Assembly (NCBI RefSeq): GCF_900112355.1
Contig: NZ_FOLM01000004.1
Location: 124,001-188,000, forward strand
Direction of reading: 5' to 3'
Source: Streptomyces aidingensis
Lineage (GTDB): Bacteria; Actinomycetota; Actinomycetes; Streptomycetales; Streptomycetaceae
DNA: 64,000 nucleotides
Of this stretch, positions 52,250 through 64,000 are shown piece by piece; position 1 is the stretch's first letter; each line of letters opens with the position of its first letter. Position numbers and translations under genes: made by a program. The notes beneath the pieces were generated by a model. That model worked only from the letters and a program-made list of their open reading frames with translations. It did not search any database and was not told the DNA's origin.

Positions 52250-55200
52250 ATGTCCGAGTCCGCTCAGACTCCCGGGTCCCCGGCCGGAGAGCCCGTGGCC
52301 GTGATCGGCATGGCCTGCCGCCTCCCCGGCGCCGACACCCCCGAGGCGTTCTGGCGGCTGCTGCGCGAGGGCCGCGAGACCGTCGGCCCGGCCCCGGCGG
52401 ACCGCCGCCCGGACGACCGCGCGGGCCGGCCGGCCCGCGGCGGCTACCTGCCCGGCGTCGACCGCTTCGACGCCGCGTTCTTCGGAATCTCCCCCGCCGA
52501 GGCCGCGGCGATGGACCCGCAGCAGCGGCTGATGCTGGAACTCGCCTGGGAGGCGCTGGAACACGCCCGGATCGTCCCCGGCACGCTGGCCGGCAGCCGC
52601 ACCTCGGTCGTGGCCGGTGCCATCACCGGCGACTACGCGGTGCTGCACGACCGGCACCGCCCCGGCAGCCGCCACGAGGTCACGGGCACCCACCGCGGCA
52701 TGATCGCCAACCGGGTCTCGCACCTGCTCGGGCTGCACGGCCCGAGCCTGACCATCGACTGCGGGCAGTCCTCCTCGCTCGTCGCCGTGCACCTGGCCTG
52801 CGAGGAACTGCGCCGCGGCACCGCCGCGCTCGCCCTGGCCGGCGGCGTCAACCTCAACCTCCTCCCGGAGGCCGACGAGGCGCTGCGCCGTCTCGGCGCC
52901 CTCTCCCCGGACGGCCGCTGCCGCACCTTCGACGGCGGCGCCAACGGCTATGTCCGCGGCGAGGGCGGCGGCCTGGTGGTGCTCAAGCCGCTGTCCGCCG
53001 CACTGGCGGACGGCGACCCGGTGCACGCCGTGGTGCTGGGCGGCGCGGTGAACAGCGGCACCGGCGGGCAGCTGACGGTCCCGGACGCGGGGGCGCAGCG
53101 CCGGGTGGTCGAGGACGCGTGCCGGGCGGCCGGGGTGGCGCCGGCCGAGGTCGCCTACGTCGAACTGCACGGCACCGGTACCCCGGTGGGCGACCCGGTG
53201 GAGGCGGCCGGACTGGGCGCCGCGCTGGGCACCCGCCGGGCCGCGGCCGGGCTGCCGCCGCTGCTGGTCGGCTCGGCCAAGACCAATGTCGGGCATCTGG
53301 AGGGCGCCGCCGGGGTGACCGGGCTGCTGAAGACGGTCCTGGCGCTGCGGCACGGCACGCTGCCGCCGAGCCTGCACTTCACCGGGCCGCCCGTGGACAT
53401 CCCGCTGGACGAACTGGGCCTGGAGGTGGTCACCCGGGAACGGCCCTGGCCGGCCGGCGCGGTCGCCGGGGTGAGCGCCTTCGGCATGGGCGGCAGCAAC
53501 TGCCATCTGCTGCTCGCCCCGCCGCCCGCCGGCACCGCGGCCGGCGAGGACCCGGGCCCCGGCGACCGGGCGGCCGGCGCCGCGGAGCAGGGCTCGCCCA
53601 TGGTGTGGACGCTGTCGGCCCGCAGCCCGGCCGCGCTGCGCGGCCAGGCCGCCCGGCTGCTCGCCCAGCTGCGCGACAACCAGGAACCGGAACCGGGGTC
53701 CGGGCCGGGGCCGCGACCGCAGGACGTGGCCCTGTCCCTGCTGCGCACCCGCACCCGGTTCGAGCACCGTGCCGTGATCACCGGCGCGGACGCGGCAGAG
53801 CTGACCGCCGGGGTGACCGCGCTCGCCGAGGACCTGCCCTCCGCCTCGGTCACCGTGGGGCGGGCGCTGGAGGGCGGCCGGGTCCTCGTCTTCCCCGGCG
53901 ACGGCGGGCAGTGGTCCGGGGCGGCCCGCGGGCTGCTGGACGCACCCGGCCCGTTCGCCGCCAGACTGGGCGAGTGCGCCGCCGCGCTGGCCCCGCACAC
54001 CGGCTACGACCTGCTCCAGGTGGTGCGCGGCGCGCCCGGTGCGCCCGGCCCGGACCGTGCGGATGTGCGCCGGCCCGCGCTGTGGGCGATGGCCGTCGCC
54101 CTGGCCGAGGTGTGGCGGACCCGCGGGGTGCGGCCGGACGCGGTGCTCGGCCAGGGCGAGGGCGAACTCGCCGCGGCCACCGTGGCCGGCGCGCTGGACC
54201 TGGCCGACGCGGCCCGGCTGGCGGCGGCGCCGGACCGTCCGTCCGCCGCCCTGGACGGCATCCGCCCCCGCCCGGCGGACATCCCCTGCTACTCCTCGCT
54301 CACCGGCGGCCCGGTGGACACCGCCGCTCTGGACGCCGGCCACTGGTACCGGGCACCGCACCGCGCGCCGCGGCTGGAGGACGCCGTGCGCGCCGCGCTG
54401 GCCGACGGCGGCGCGCTGTTCCTGGCATGCGGCCCGCATCCGCACCCGCGGCTGACCGGGCCGATCGGGCGGCTCGCCCGGCAGGCCGGGCGGGAGGCGG
54501 TGACCGTGGCCACCCTGCCCCCGGGGACCGGCCTCGGCCCGTGGCAGCAGGCCCGGCTGCTGCGCGGCCTGGCCGAGGCCCATGTGCACGGCGCCGATGT
54601 GGACTGGGCGCCGGAGGCGGACCGGCCCGGCGCCCGCCCGGCCGACCTGCCGCGCTACGCTTTCCAGCGCACCCGGCACTGGCTGGCGGCCGGCACCCCC
54701 GGCGCCGCTCCCGACGGCGCCGCCCGCCCCCCGGCCGGGCCCGAAGCCCGCGGCGAAGAACCCCGCCCCGCCCCCGCCGCCGGGTCCGGCACCTCCGGTG
54801 ACGAGGCGCCCCCCGGTGCCGGCCCCCGGGCCGCCGAGGTGCCCGCCCTGGTGGCCGCGGCCACCGCGGCCGTACTCGGGCACTCCGATCCCGCGGCCGT
54901 GGAGACCGGCCGCAGCTTCCGCGACCTGGGACTGGACTCCCAGGGCACCGTGGAGCTGGTCGCCCGGCTGCAGGCCGCCACCGGGCTGCCGCTGCCCAGC
55001 ACCCTGCTCTTCGACCACCCCAGCCCGCGCCGGGTCGCCGAGCATCTGGCGGCATGGCTGGGCGGCCCGCGCCAGAACGCGGACCCGGACCGCCCGGACC
55101 GCCCGGACGGCCCCGCCGCCGGCCCGGCCCGGGAGGGCGGGGACGAGGCGGCCGACGCCGATCCCATCGCCGTCGTGGCGATGGGCTGCCGCTTTCCGGG

Positions 55201-58200
55201 CGGCATCACCGACCCCGCCGGGCTGTGGCGGCTGGTCGCCGACCGTGCCCACGCCATGACCCCGCTGCCCGGCGACCGCGGCTGGGACCTCGACGAACTC
55301 CTCGGCGACCAGGACCGGCCCGGTACCTGCGCGGCCCGGGTCGGCGGTTTCCTGCACGACGCGCCCGACTTCGACGCCGCGTTCTTCGGCCTCAGCCCGC
55401 GCGAGGCACTGGCCATGGACCCCCAGCAGCGGCTGCTGCTGGAGATCTCCTGGGAGGCCCTGGAACGGGCCGGCATCGAGCCGGGCCGCCTGGCCGGCCG
55501 CCGGGTCGGCGTCTACGCCGGGGCGATGGCCTCCGACTACGGGCCGCGGCTGCATCGCGGCGGCGGCTCCGACGGGCATCTGCTCACCGGCACCGCCGCC
55601 AGTGTGATCTCCGGCCGGATCGCCTACACCCTGGGCCTGCGCGGCCCGGCGCTGACGGTGGACACCGCCTGTTCCTCCTCGCTGGTCGCCGTGCACCTGG
55701 CGGTGCGCGCGCTGCGCCGCGGGGAGTGCGAGCTGGCCCTGGCCGGCGGCGTCACGGTGATGTCCACCCCGGGGCTGCTGGTGGAGTTCAGCCGGCAGCG
55801 CGGCCTGGCCCCCGACGGCCATGCCAAGCCGTTCGCGGCCGGCGCCGACGGCACCTCCTTCGCCGAGGGCGCGGGCGTACTGCTGCTGGAGCGGCTCTCC
55901 GCCGCCCGCCGCAACGGCCACCCGGTGCTGGCGCTGATCCGCGGCACGGCCGTCAACCAGGACGGCGCCAGCAACGGCCTGACCGCGCCCGACGGCCAGG
56001 CGCAGCGCCAGGTCATCCGGCAGGCACTGGCCGACGCCGGGCTGACCGCGGACGGGGTGCGGGCCGTCGAGGCGCACGGCACCGGTACCCGGCTGGGTGA
56101 CCCGGTGGAGGCCAACGCGCTGACCGCCATCTACGGCGCCCCGGCCGCCGCGCACGCCGGGCCGGTGTGGGTGGGCTCGGTCAAGGCCAACATCGGCCAC
56201 ACCCAGGCCGCGGCGGGCGTGGCCGGAGTGATCAAGATGGTGGAGGCGCTGCGCCGGGAGACGCTGCCCGCGAGCCTGCACGCCGACCGGCCCACCCCGC
56301 GCGCCGACTGGGGGGCGGGCCGGGTGCGGCTGCTGGCCGAGGAGCGGCCGTGGCCGGCCCGGGAGGGCGGCCCGCCGCGGCGGGCCGCGGTCTCGTCCTT
56401 CGGGATCAGCGGCACCAACGCCCATCTGATCCTGGAGGAACCACCCCCCGGCCACCAGTCCGGCCACCGGCCCGCCCTGCCCGCCGCTGCGGCGGACACC
56501 GCCGCGGTGCCCCTGGTCTGGCCGGTCACCGCCCGCTCCGCCGCCGCGCTGCGCCGGCAGGCCACCCGGCTGGCCGCCGCCACCGCCGATCCCGCCGCCG
56601 ATCCCGCAGACGCCGCCCGCACCCTGGCGGGCCGGAGCGCGTTCGAGCACCGCGCCGTGGTGCTCGGCACCACCGGCGAGGAACTGCGCGCCGGTCTCGG
56701 CGCGCTGGCCGCCGGCCCCGGCCGCGAGACCGCCCCCGGCCTGGTCACCGGCATCGCACGGCGCCGCGCCCGGACCGCGGTGCTGTTCAGCGGCCAGGGC
56801 GCGCAGCTCCCGGGGATGGGCCGGGAGCTGTACCGGGCGTTCCCGGTGTTCGCGGCGGCGCTGGACGAGGTGTGCGAGGCGCTGGACCCGCATCTGGAGC
56901 GTCCCTTGCGGGAGGTGATGTGGGCCGGTCCGGACAGCCCGGAGGCCGCGCTGCTGGACCGCACCCGCTACGCCCAGCCCGCCCTGTTCGCCCACCAGAC
57001 CGCGCTGTGGAGGCTGCTGCGGTCCTTCGGGGTGACCGCGGACGCCGTCGCCGGGCACTCCGTCGGCGAATACGCCGCGGCCCTCGCGGCCGGGGTCTGG
57101 GACCTGCCGGACGCCGCCCGGCTGGTGGCCGTGCGCGGCCGGCTGATGGACGCGCTGCCGCCCGGCGGCGCCATGGTGGCCATCGCCGCCGGACCCGAGG
57201 AGGTCGCCCCCACGCTGGCCGGCCGGGAGCACCTGGTGCAGATCGCCGCCGTCAACGGCCCGCGCAGCGTGGTGGTCTCGGGAGAGGCGGCGGCCTGCGC
57301 GGCGGTCGCCGAGCTGTGGGCCGGACGCGGCCGGCGGGTCCGGCCGCTGACCGTCAGCCACGCCTTCCACTCACCGCTGATGGAACCGGTGCTGGCCGAC
57401 TTCCGCCGGGAGATCGGGACCATTGCCCCGGCCGAGCCCGCGCTGCACCACGAACCCACCGCCGACACCGGTCTGCCCTGGACCGACCCCGGCTACTGGG
57501 TGGCGCAGATCCGCACGTCCGTGCTCTTCGGCCCGGCGGTCGGCCGGCTGGCCGGGGCCGGGACCGGCCTCTTCCTGGAGGCCGGTCCGCAGGCGCAGTT
57601 GGCCGGCGCGGTCCGGGAATGCCTGGCCGGAGCGGAACCGGGGCGGCCCGCCGCCGCGACGGCCACGGTCGCCGCCCTCGCCCGGCGCGGCCGGGGCGAG
57701 GCCGAGGCCCTGCTGCGCGGACTCGCCGAGTCCTTCACCGCCGGGGCCGCGGTGGACTGGACGGCGGTACTGCCCCCGGGCCCCCGGGCCGAACTGCCCA
57801 CCTATGCCTTCGACCGGCAGCGCTTCTGGCTCACCGACCCCGCCGACACCGCCGCCGAACCCGCCGCCGACCCCGCCGCCGGCACCGCGGGCAACAGCGC
57901 CGGCGGCGCCGGGCCGGCGGCCCGCGTCCGCACCACCGCGGTCGCCTCCGGCGGCGGCCTGCTGCTGGACGGCCGGATCTCCCGGCAGTCCGCACCCTGG
58001 CTGCCGGACCACGCCATCGGCGGTACCGAGGTGGTGCCGGGCACCGCGCTGCTTGACCTGGCCCTCGCCGCGGCTTCGGCCGCCGGGGCGCCCGGGGTGG
58101 CGACGCTGACCCTGACCGCCCCGCTGCCGCTGCCCGCCCGGGGCTCGGTGCGGATACAGGCCGCGGTCGGCGGCCGGGACGAAGCCGACGAACACGGCCG

Positions 58201-60670
58201 CCGCACCCTGACCGTGCACGCCGAGGCGCCCGGCGGAGACGGTTCCTGGACCCTGCACGCCACCGGCCGCACCGCGGCCGGGGGCAGCCGGCCGGCGGAC
58301 GACGGGGACCCGGAGCCGTCCGACGGCCGGCCGCCGGCGGACGCCGAGCCGCTGGACCTGTCGGGCGCCTACGAGCGGCTGGCCCGGGCGGGCTACGGCT
58401 ACGGCCCGGCGTTCCGCGGCCTGACCGCCGCCTGGCGGCACGGCGAGGACCGGTACGCCGAAGTACGGCTGCCCGCCGCGTCCCGGGCCGGCCACGCCGC
58501 GCACCCCGCACTGCTCGACGCCGCGCTCCATGTGCTGCTGCTGCGGTCCGTCCCGGAGGGCGGGCCCGGGCCCCGGCCGGTGCCGTTCGCCTTCACCGAC
58601 GCGGCCGTCGCCGCGCCGGGCGCCCGGCTGCTGCGGGTACGGCTGACGCCCGTGGCGGGCAGCGAGGACACCCACCGGATCAGCCTGTGGGACGAGACCG
58701 GCCGCCCGGCGGGCGGTCTGACCGTGACCCTGCGGCACGCCGGCGACGGCTTCGGCCGGGCGGCCGGCGGCCTCTACCGGCTGGTCTGGACCCCGGCGGG
58801 CGGCAGCACGGGCGGCCCCGCCGCCGACCCCGTCGCCGGCCCTGCCGCCGCGGGCCCGGTCGCGGTGCTGGACACCGGGGCGGAGGCGGCACGGATCGCC
58901 GGGCTGCTGCCCGGGGCGAAGCTGCTGCCCGATCTGGACGCGGCCGTCGCCGGTGGCCCGGCCCCGGTGGTGGTGGCCCCGGGCCTGGACCTCGCCGGGC
59001 CGGGCGAGGAGACGCCCACGGCGGTGCGGCGGGTGCTGGGGCGGGCCCTGGAGCTGGTGCGGCGGCGGGCCACCGAGCCCGGACTGGCCCGCACCCGGCT
59101 GCTGTTCACCGCCGACCCGGACACCCTGACCGGCGGTCCGCTGTGGGCGCTGGTGCGCTCCGCGCAGACCGAGCTGCCCGGGGCCTTCGGCCTGGCCCGG
59201 GTGCCCGAGGGCGCCCCCTGGCCGGCCGCGGACGACGAACCGCAGCTCGCCTCCGGCCCGGACGGCCCGCTGATCCCCCGGCTGACCCCCTGGCCCGCGC
59301 CCGCCGCCGGCGGCGAAGCGGCGGAAGGGGCGTCCGCGGAAGGGGTGTCCGCGGAAGGGGCGTTCGCGGAGGGGACGGTGCTGGTGACCGGAGGGACCGG
59401 CGGGCTCGGCGGCCTGCTCGCCCAGCACCTGGCCCGGCGGCACGGGGCCCGGGATCTGCTGCTGGTCTCCCGGCGCGGCCCCGCCGCGCCCGGGGCGGCC
59501 GGGCTGCGGGCCCGGCTGGAGGAGACCGGTGCCCGGGTGCGGATCGCCGCCTGCGACGTCGCCGACCGCGAGGCGCTGGCCGCGCTGCTGGCCTCGGTGC
59601 CCGCCGACCGGCCGCTGACCGCGGTGGTGCACACCGCCGGGGTGCTGGACGACGGCCGGGTGACCGCCGTGGACGCCGGGCGGCTGGACACCGTGCTGCG
59701 GCCCAAGGCCGACGCCGCCTGGGCGCTGCACGAACTGACCGCCGGCACACCGCTGCGCGCCTTTGTCCTGTACTCCTCGGTGGCGGGCGTGCTGGGCACC
59801 GCGGGACAGGCCAACTACGCCGCGGCCAACGGTTTCCTGGACGCGCTCGCCGCCCACCGCCGGGCCGCCGGGCTGCCCGCGCTCTCCCTCGCCTGGGGGC
59901 TGTGGCCGGCCGAGGCGGGCATGGCGTCCCAGCTCACCGGGACGGACATCGACCGGCTGGCCAGGACCGGAACGGTGCCGCTGGACCGGTCCGCCGCACT
60001 GGCGCTGTTCGACGCGGCCCTCGGCTCCGCACCGGCCGACGGCCGGCTGGTCGCCGCCCGCTGGACCGCCGGCCCGCTGCCGGCCGGCGCGCCGGCGGTG
60101 CTGCGCGGTCTGTTCCCGCCGGCCGCCCAGGCCCCGCCCCCGCCCCCGCAGCCGGCCGCGTCCGGGTCCGCTCCGGCCCCGGCCGCCGTCGTCCCCACCG
60201 TGGATTTCGTCCGCGAGCAGGTCGCGGCCGTCCTCGGCCACAGCCGGCCGCAGAGCATCGAGGCGGACCAGCCGTTCACCTCCCTCGGCTTCGACTCCCT
60301 GACCGCGGTGGAACTCCAGAACCGCCTGGAGGCCCGCACCGGGCTGCCGCTGCCCACGACGCTGCTCTTCGACCATCCGACCGTCGCGGATGTGGCCGCC
60401 CATCTGTCCGGTCTTGCCTCCCGCTCCGCGGCCGGGGACAGCCGCCCCGGCACGCTGCGCGAGGCGCTCGACGCCGTGCAGGCACTCGTCGAAGCCGCCG
60501 GCAACGCCGGCAACGCGGCGCAGGACCCCGGCGCCCGCGAAGCCGCCGAGTCCGCGCTGCAGCAGGCCCTGGACCGGCTCCGCAGCGGTCGCGCCGCCCC
60601 GGAGCTGCCGGGAGACCTCGGACAGGTCAGCGACGAGGACCTGTTCGCATTCATCGACGACCGGCTCTAG
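52250..60670 (+). CDS. Type I polyketide synthase: degenerate loading module plus KS-AT-DH-KR-ACP
   Basis: This 2,806-residue protein starts at ATG 52250. The loading module has a KS in which the active Cys is Gln173 ([16 protein letters not shown] type). It also has a shortened AT whose GHSxGE motif is GQGEGE (Gly636 where Ser should be), and an ACP (Ser897). The extension module has KS (Cys1141, DTACSSS), AT (GHSVGE, Ser1604; HAFHSP, malonyl type), DH (His1921, [10 protein letters not shown]), an inactive KR-like structural part, KR (TGGTGGLGG, Tyr2523, LDD motif of B-type) and ACP (Ser2683). There is no ER. The last 80 residues form a docking domain. One malonyl extension giving a double bond is predicted. 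Confidence 0.95.
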   Translation: MSESAQTPGSPAGEPVAVIGMACRLPGADTPEAFWRLLREGRETVGPAPADRRPDDRAGRPARGGYLPGVDRFDAAFFGISPAEAAAMDPQQRLMLELAWEALEHARIVPGTLAGSRTSVVAGAITGDYAVLHDRHRPGSRHEVTGTHRGMIANRVSHLLGLHGPSLTIDCGQSSSLVAVHLACEELRRGTAALALAGGVNLNLLPEADEALRRLGALSPDGRCRTFDGGANGYVRGEGGGLVVLKPLSAALADGDPVHAVVLGGAVNSGTGGQLTVPDAGAQRRVVEDACRAAGVAPAEVAYVELHGTGTPVGDPVEAAGLGAALGTRRAAAGLPPLLVGSAKTNVGHLEGAAGVTGLLKTVLALRHGTLPPSLHFTGPPVDIPLDELGLEVVTRERPWPAGAVAGVSAFGMGGSNCHLLLAPPPAGTAAGEDPGPGDRAAGAAEQGSPMVWTLSARSPAALRGQAARLLAQLRDNQEPEPGSGPGPRPQDVALSLLRTRTRFEHRAVITGADAAELTAGVTALAEDLPSASVTVGRALEGGRVLVFPGDGGQWSGAARGLLDAPGPFAARLGECAAALAPHTGYDLLQVVRGAPGAPGPDRADVRRPALWAMAVALAEVWRTRGVRPDAVLGQGEGELAAATVAGALDLADAARLAAAPDRPSAALDGIRPRPADIPCYSSLTGGPVDTAALDAGHWYRAPHRAPRLEDAVRAALADGGALFLACGPHPHPRLTGPIGRLARQAGREAVTVATLPPGTGLGPWQQARLLRGLAEAHVHGADVDWAPEADRPGARPADLPRYAFQRTRHWLAAGTPGAAPDGAARPPAGPEARGEEPRPAPAAGSGTSGDEAPPGAGPRAAEVPALVAAATAAVLGHSDPAAVETGRSFRDLGLDSQGTVELVARLQAATGLPLPSTLLFDHPSPRRVAEHLAAWLGGPRQNADPDRPDRPDGPAAGPAREGGDEAADADPIAVVAMGCRFPGGITDPAGLWRLVADRAHAMTPLPGDRGWDLDELLGDQDRPGTCAARVGGFLHDAPDFDAAFFGLSPREALAMDPQQRLLLEISWEALERAGIEPGRLAGRRVGVYAGAMASDYGPRLHRGGGSDGHLLTGTAASVISGRIAYTLGLRGPALTVDTACSSSLVAVHLAVRALRRGECELALAGGVTVMSTPGLLVEFSRQRGLAPDGHAKPFAAGADGTSFAEGAGVLLLERLSAARRNGHPVLALIRGTAVNQDGASNGLTAPDGQAQRQVIRQALADAGLTADGVRAVEAHGTGTRLGDPVEANALTAIYGAPAAAHAGPVWVGSVKANIGHTQAAAGVAGVIKMVEALRRETLPASLHADRPTPRADWGAGRVRLLAEERPWPAREGGPPRRAAVSSFGISGTNAHLILEEPPPGHQSGHRPALPAAAADTAAVPLVWPVTARSAAALRRQATRLAAATADPAADPADAARTLAGRSAFEHRAVVLGTTGEELRAGLGALAAGPGRETAPGLVTGIARRRARTAVLFSGQGAQLPGMGRELYRAFPVFAAALDEVCEALDPHLERPLREVMWAGPDSPEAALLDRTRYAQPALFAHQTALWRLLRSFGVTADAVAGHSVGEYAAALAAGVWDLPDAARLVAVRGRLMDALPPGGAMVAIAAGPEEVAPTLAGREHLVQIAAVNGPRSVVVSGEAAACAAVAELWAGRGRRVRPLTVSHAFHSPLMEPVLADFRREIGTIAPAEPALHHEPTADTGLPWTDPGYWVAQIRTSVLFGPAVGRLAGAGTGLFLEAGPQAQLAGAVRECLAGAEPGRPAAATATVAALARRGRGEAEALLRGLAESFTAGAAVDWTAVLPPGPRAELPTYAFDRQRFWLTDPADTAAEPAADPAAGTAGNSAGGAGPAARVRTTAVASGGGLLLDGRISRQSAPWLPDHAIGGTEVVPGTALLDLALAAASAAGAPGVATLTLTAPLPLPARGSVRIQAAVGGRDEADEHGRRTLTVHAEAPGGDGSWTLHATGRTAAGGSRPADDGDPEPSDGRPPADAEPLDLSGAYERLARAGYGYGPAFRGLTAAWRHGEDRYAEVRLPAASRAGHAAHPALLDAALHVLLLRSVPEGGPGPRPVPFAFTDAAVAAPGARLLRVRLTPVAGSEDTHRISLWDETGRPAGGLTVTLRHAGDGFGRAAGGLYRLVWTPAGGSTGGPAADPVAGPAAAGPVAVLDTGAEAARIAGLLPGAKLLPDLDAAVAGGPAPVVVAPGLDLAGPGEETPTAVRRVLGRALELVRRRATEPGLARTRLLFTADPDTLTGGPLWALVRSAQTELPGAFGLARVPEGAPWPAADDEPQLASGPDGPLIPRLTPWPAPAAGGEAAEGASAEGVSAEGAFAEGTVLVTGGTGGLGGLLAQHLARRHGARDLLLVSRRGPAAPGAAGLRARLEETGARVRIAACDVADREALAALLASVPADRPLTAVVHTAGVLDDGRVTAVDAGRLDTVLRPKADAAWALHELTAGTPLRAFVLYSSVAGVLGTAGQANYAAANGFLDALAAHRRAAGLPALSLAWGLWPAEAGMASQLTGTDIDRLARTGTVPLDRSAALALFDAALGSAPADGRLVAARWTAGPLPAGAPAVLRGLFPPAAQAPPPPPQPAASGSAPAPAAVVPTVDFVREQVAAVLGHSRPQSIEADQPFTSLGFDSLTAVELQNRLEARTGLPLPTTLLFDHPTVADVAAHLSGLASRSAAGDSRPGTLREALDAVQALVEAAGNAGNAAQDPGAREAAESALQQALDRLRSGRAAPELPGDLGQVSDEDLFAFIDDRL

Positions 60671-60711
60671 CCGCCGCGGCCCACGACTCACGCACCTTTC
60701 GGAGGAAAGAC

Positions 60712-63700
60712 ATGGCAACCGAGGAAGAGCTTCGCAGATATCTCCGACGCGTCACCGCGGATCTGGCCGACGCCCGGCGCCGGCTGACCGCCGCCGCGGA
60801 CCGCGACCACGAGCCCGTCGCCGTGGTCGGGATCGGTTGCCGCTACCCCGGCGGGGTGGAGAGCCCCGACGACCTGTGGCGGCTGGTCGCCTCCGGCACC
60901 GACGCCACCAGTGAGTTCCCCCGGAACCGGGGCTGGGACGCGGAGCGGCTCTACCACCCGGACCCCGACTCCCCGGGCACCACCTACACCACCCGCGGCG
61001 GTTTTCTGCACGACGCGGGCGATTTCGACGCCCCGTTCTTCCGGATCAGCCCGCGCCAGGCCGCGTGCATCGACCCGCAGCACCGGGTGTTCCTGCAGAC
61101 CGTGTGGGAGGCGTTCGAGCGGGCCGGTATCGACCCGGGGACGCTGCGCGGCTCCGACACCGGCGTCTGGGCCGGGATCATGTACGAGTACTACTCCGCG
61201 CAGTTCTCCGGGGAGGTCCCGCCCGAGGCCGAGGGCTCCCTGCTGGTCTCCAGCACGCCGAGCATGCTGTCCGGCCGGGTCTCCTACACCTTCGGCCTGG
61301 AGGGGCCTTCGGTGACGGTGGACACCGCCTGTTCCTCCTCGCTGGTCGCCGTGCACCAGGCGGTGCGGGCGCTGCGGGCCGGCGAGTGCCGGCTGGCGGT
61401 CGCCGGCGGGGTGACGGTGATGGCCACGCCGGACGTCTTCGTGGAATTCTCCCGGCAGCGGGCGCTCTCCCCGCACGGCCGCTGCCGGGCGTTCTCCGCC
61501 GACGCCGACGGCACCGCCTGGAGCGAGGGCTCCGGGGTCCTGCTGCTGGAACGGCTCGGTGACGCGCTGCGCAACGGGCACCCGGTGCACGGGGTGATCC
61601 GGGGTTCGGCGGTCAACCAGGACGGCGCCAGCAACGGCCAGACCGCGCCGAGCGGTTCCGCGCAGCAGCGGGTGATCACCCGCGCGCTGGCCGACGCCCG
61701 GCTGACCCCGGCCGAGGTGGACGCGGTCGAGGCGCACGGCACCGCCACTCCGCTCGGCGACCCGATCGAGGCGCACGCGGTGCTCGCCACCTACGGGCGC
61801 GGCCGGCCCGAGGACCGGCCGGTGGCGCTGGGGAGCCTGAAGTCGAACATCGGGCACGCCCAGGCCGCGGCGGGCGTCGGCGGCGTGATCAAGATGCTGA
61901 TGGCCATGCGCCACGGCGTGCTGCCCCGCACCATCCATGTCACCGAGCCGTCGCCGCACATCCGCTGGGGGACCGGCGCGGTGCGGCTGCTGACCGAGGA
62001 ACAGCCGTGGCCGGCCCGGGCGGACGGCCCGCCGCGGCGGGCCGCGGTCTCGTCCTTCGGGATCAGCGGCACCAACGCCCATGTGGTGCTGGAGGAACCG
62101 CCCGCCGCCCCGGACCGGACCGGCACCGGGTCCGGCGCAGGCGCGGACACGGGCGCGGACACGGGCGCGGACACCGGTGCGGACACCGGCGCGCCGGTCG
62201 CCTGGCCGGTGTCGGCCGCCTCGGCCACGGCCCTGGCCTCCCAGGCCGGCCGGCTGCACCGCCGGGTGGCCGCCGACCCCGCGGTGCGCCCGGCGGACAT
62301 CGCCCGCTCGCTGGCCACCACCCGCGCCATCCATGGCCATCGGGCGGTGGTGGTCGGCCGGGACCGTGAAGAGCTGCTGGACCGGCTGGCGGAGCTGGCC
62401 CGCGACCCGGATGCCGCCGGGGCGCCGCACGGCCCGGCCGGCGGTCCGGCGGCCCAGGCGGCACCGTCGGCCTTCCTCTTCACCGGCCAGGGCGGCCAGC
62501 GGCTCGGCATGGGCCGGGAGCTGTACCGGGCGTTCCCGGTGTTCGCGGCGGCGCTGGACGAGGTGTGCGAGGCGCTGGACCCGCATCTGGAGCGCCCCCT
62601 GCGGGAGGTGATGTGGGCCGGTCCGGACAGCCCGGAGGCCGCGCTGCTGGACCGCACCCGCTACACCCAGCCCGCCCTCTTCGCCTACCAGGTGGCCGTC
62701 TTCCGGCTGCTTCAGTCGCTGGGTGTCCGCCCCGACCGGGTCGCCGGGCACTCCGTCGGCGAGATCGCCGCCGCCCATGCCGCCGGGGTCTGGGACCTGC
62801 CGGACGCCGCCCGGCTGGTGGCCGTGCGCGGCCGGCTGATGGACGCGCTGCCGGCCGGCGGCGCCATGGTGGCCATCGCCGCCGGACCCGAGGAGGTCGC
62901 CCCCACGCTGGCCGGCCGGGAGCACCTGGTGCAGATCGCCGCCGTCAACAGCCCCGGTGACGTGGTGATCTCCGGTGACGAGACGGTCTGCCTGGAAATC
63001 GCCGAGCAGTGGGCCGCCCGCGGCCGGCGCACCACCCGGCTCACCGTCAGCCATGCCTTCCACTCGCCGCTGATGGCGCCGATGACCGGGGAGTTCGCCG
63101 CCGAACTGGCCGAGCTGACCTTCCACACCCCCCGGCTGCCCTACGAGAGCAACCTCGGCCCGGACCGGGAGTGGAACGATCCCCGCTACTGGGTGGACCA
63201 GATCGGCGGCCGGGTGGGCTTCGCCGGCCTGGCCGCCCGGCTGGAGGCCGCGGGCACCGCCGTGCATCTGGAGATCGGGCCGCGCCCGGTGCTCTCCGGC
63301 ATGGTCCGGGCTTGCCTGACCGGCCGGGCGGCGGTCACCGCGGTCTCCCGTGGCTCGACGGCCGAGCCGGAGGCGCTGCTGACCGGTCTCGGCGAGGCAT
63401 GGACCGCCGGGATGACCGTGGACTGGGCGTCGGCCGCGCCCGGCGGCCGGATCGTGGAGCTGCCCACCTACGCCTTCGACCGGGAACGGTACTGGCTGAT
63501 CCGGCCGCCGCGGCGCTCGGACGCCGGCGCGCTGGGCCTGGCCGCCCTGCCGCACCCGATGCTGGGCGCCGCCGTGGAGCCCGCCGGGGGCGGCCTGGTG
63601 GCCACCGGCCGGTTCGGCGCCGCCGACCTGCCATGGCTGACCGATCACGCCATTGCCGGAACCCCCCTCGTGCCGGCCACCGCGCTGCTGGACGCCGTCG

Positions 63701-64000
63701 CCGAGGCCGCGTCCCGCAGCGGACTGGACCGGGTGGCGGAGCTGACCTTCGAGACGCCCATGGCGCTGCCCGAGCGCGGCACGCTGGACCTCCAGGTCGC
63801 GGTCGACGCGGACGGCGCGGTGCAGGTGCTGGCCCGGACCGACCCGGCGGCCCCCTGGACCCGGCACGCCTCGGGCCGGCTGGCCCCCGACACCGCGCCC
63901 GCCGAACGGGACGACGACACTTGCGCGTGGGCCACCGCCTGGCCGCCCGCCGACGCCGAGCCGTTCGATCTGGCCGGCGGCTACGAGCGGCTGGCCGCCG
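60712..64000 (+). CDS. Type I polyketide synthase, KS-AT-DH... (partial, runs off right edge)
   Basis: ATG 60712 has GGAGGA six bases ahead. The first 30 residues ([20 protein letters not shown]) are a coiled-coil docking segment expected to pair with the end of the preceding PKS. KS is complete (Cys207 in [27 protein letters not shown]). AT follows (Ser681 in GHSVGE; HAFHSP, malonyl type). DH begins with His979 ([10 protein letters not shown]) and is cut by the window end near residue 1,096. The linker between KS and AT has a GADT repeat. Confidence 0.95.
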   Translation, partial: MATEEELRRYLRRVTADLADARRRLTAAADRDHEPVAVVGIGCRYPGGVESPDDLWRLVASGTDATSEFPRNRGWDAERLYHPDPDSPGTTYTTRGGFLHDAGDFDAPFFRISPRQAACIDPQHRVFLQTVWEAFERAGIDPGTLRGSDTGVWAGIMYEYYSAQFSGEVPPEAEGSLLVSSTPSMLSGRVSYTFGLEGPSVTVDTACSSSLVAVHQAVRALRAGECRLAVAGGVTVMATPDVFVEFSRQRALSPHGRCRAFSADADGTAWSEGSGVLLLERLGDALRNGHPVHGVIRGSAVNQDGASNGQTAPSGSAQQRVITRALADARLTPAEVDAVEAHGTATPLGDPIEAHAVLATYGRGRPEDRPVALGSLKSNIGHAQAAAGVGGVIKMLMAMRHGVLPRTIHVTEPSPHIRWGTGAVRLLTEEQPWPARADGPPRRAAVSSFGISGTNAHVVLEEPPAAPDRTGTGSGAGADTGADTGADTGADTGAPVAWPVSAASATALASQAGRLHRRVAADPAVRPADIARSLATTRAIHGHRAVVVGRDREELLDRLAELARDPDAAGAPHGPAGGPAAQAAPSAFLFTGQGGQRLGMGRELYRAFPVFAAALDEVCEALDPHLERPLREVMWAGPDSPEAALLDRTRYTQPALFAYQVAVFRLLQSLGVRPDRVAGHSVGEIAAAHAAGVWDLPDAARLVAVRGRLMDALPAGGAMVAIAAGPEEVAPTLAGREHLVQIAAVNSPGDVVISGDETVCLEIAEQWAARGRRTTRLTVSHAFHSPLMAPMTGEFAAELAELTFHTPRLPYESNLGPDREWNDPRYWVDQIGGRVGFAGLAARLEAAGTAVHLEIGPRPVLSGMVRACLTGRAAVTAVSRGSTAEPEALLTGLGEAWTAGMTVDWASAAPGGRIVELPTYAFDRERYWLIRPPRRSDAGALGLAALPHPMLGAAVEPAGGGLVATGRFGAADLPWLTDHAIAGTPLVPATALLDAVAEAASRSGLDRVAELTFETPMALPERGTLDLQVAVDADGAVQVLARTDPAAPWTRHASGRLAPDTAPAERDDDTCAWATAWPPADAEPFDLAGGYERLAA

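Noticed and set aside
52250-55140. A normal decarboxylating KSQ loading module using malonyl or methylmalonyl
   Set aside because: The KS does have Gln, but the accompanying AT lacks its Ser nucleophile and part of the fold, so it cannot supply the malonyl group.
52133-57370. Very long open frame (1,745 codons) on the minus strand
   Set aside because: It is a mirror of the PKS gene on the plus strand; high GC keeps the opposite frame open. The composition is Gly/Arg/Gln-rich with no domain.
57371-60718. Long minus-strand open frame (1,115 codons)
   Set aside because: Shadow of the same PKS gene; no domain features.
60688-63867. Long minus-strand open frame (1,059 codons)
   Set aside because: Shadow of the second PKS gene, which has full KS and AT motifs on the plus strand.
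1-64000. CRISPR array
   Set aside because: No regularly spaced repeats of suitable size with unique spacers; the repeats at 46239-46372 are directly tandem.

Overview
The window is high-GC actinobacterial DNA, almost certainly a Streptomyces chromosome. The evidence is the GC-rich third codon positions, frequent GTG starts, a WblA-type WhiB protein, and the order tRNA-Ser, small SRP RNA, dnaX, ybaB, recR, aspartokinase. It has three parts.

(1) Positions 1-21,208: a decaying genomic island next to a tRNA-Ser(GGA) gene (minus strand, 21,121-21,208). Two further copies of the tRNA 3' end, each with its own hairpin terminator, lie at about 1,373 and 2,762, so the island looks like two nested or tandem integrations. 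The short segment (1.4-2.76 kb) holds a VapBC toxin-antitoxin pair and a scrap of a lanthipeptide gene. The long segment (2.8-21.1 kb) holds an IS701-type element, an IS630-type element, a low-GC phospholipase-D-like gene, a regulator with an oxidoreductase, a set of small coupled genes, and an FxLD-type class I lanthipeptide cluster. That cluster comprises a PCMT-like methyltransferase, a 55-residue precursor with an FELD motif, a LanB dehydratase, LanC, and a standalone SpaB_C-type protein. At least seven single-base frameshifts fall in this island and none in the rest of the window. No integrase gene is visible.

(2) Positions 21.2-40.7 kb: conserved core genes. These are ffs, dnaX, ybaB, recR, a DUF5063 gene, lysC, an ECF sigma factor coupled to a membrane protein, a SURF1 protein, an S9 peptidase, RidA, a DUF4177 protein, wblA, a bifunctional penicillin-binding protein, a YqeY protein, a metallophosphoesterase, tRNA-Pro, a divergent LysR/aldo-keto reductase pair and a deazaflavin-type nitroreductase.

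(3) Positions 41-64 kb and beyond: the left part of a hybrid polyketide/amino-acid cluster. It has two ABC exporters, an HTH-NTPase regulator, an amino acid:carrier-protein ligase, a standalone condensation domain, SbnA and SbnB for 2,3-diaminopropionate, an OTCase-like carbamoyltransferase, and two type I PKS genes. The first PKS begins with a loading module in which the KS cysteine is Gln and the AT has lost its catalytic Ser, so the starter is probably loaded in trans. I infer a product primed with, or containing, a diaminopropionate or ureidoalanine unit. Guadinomine-type pathways are the nearest analogy I can name. The second PKS runs off the right edge.
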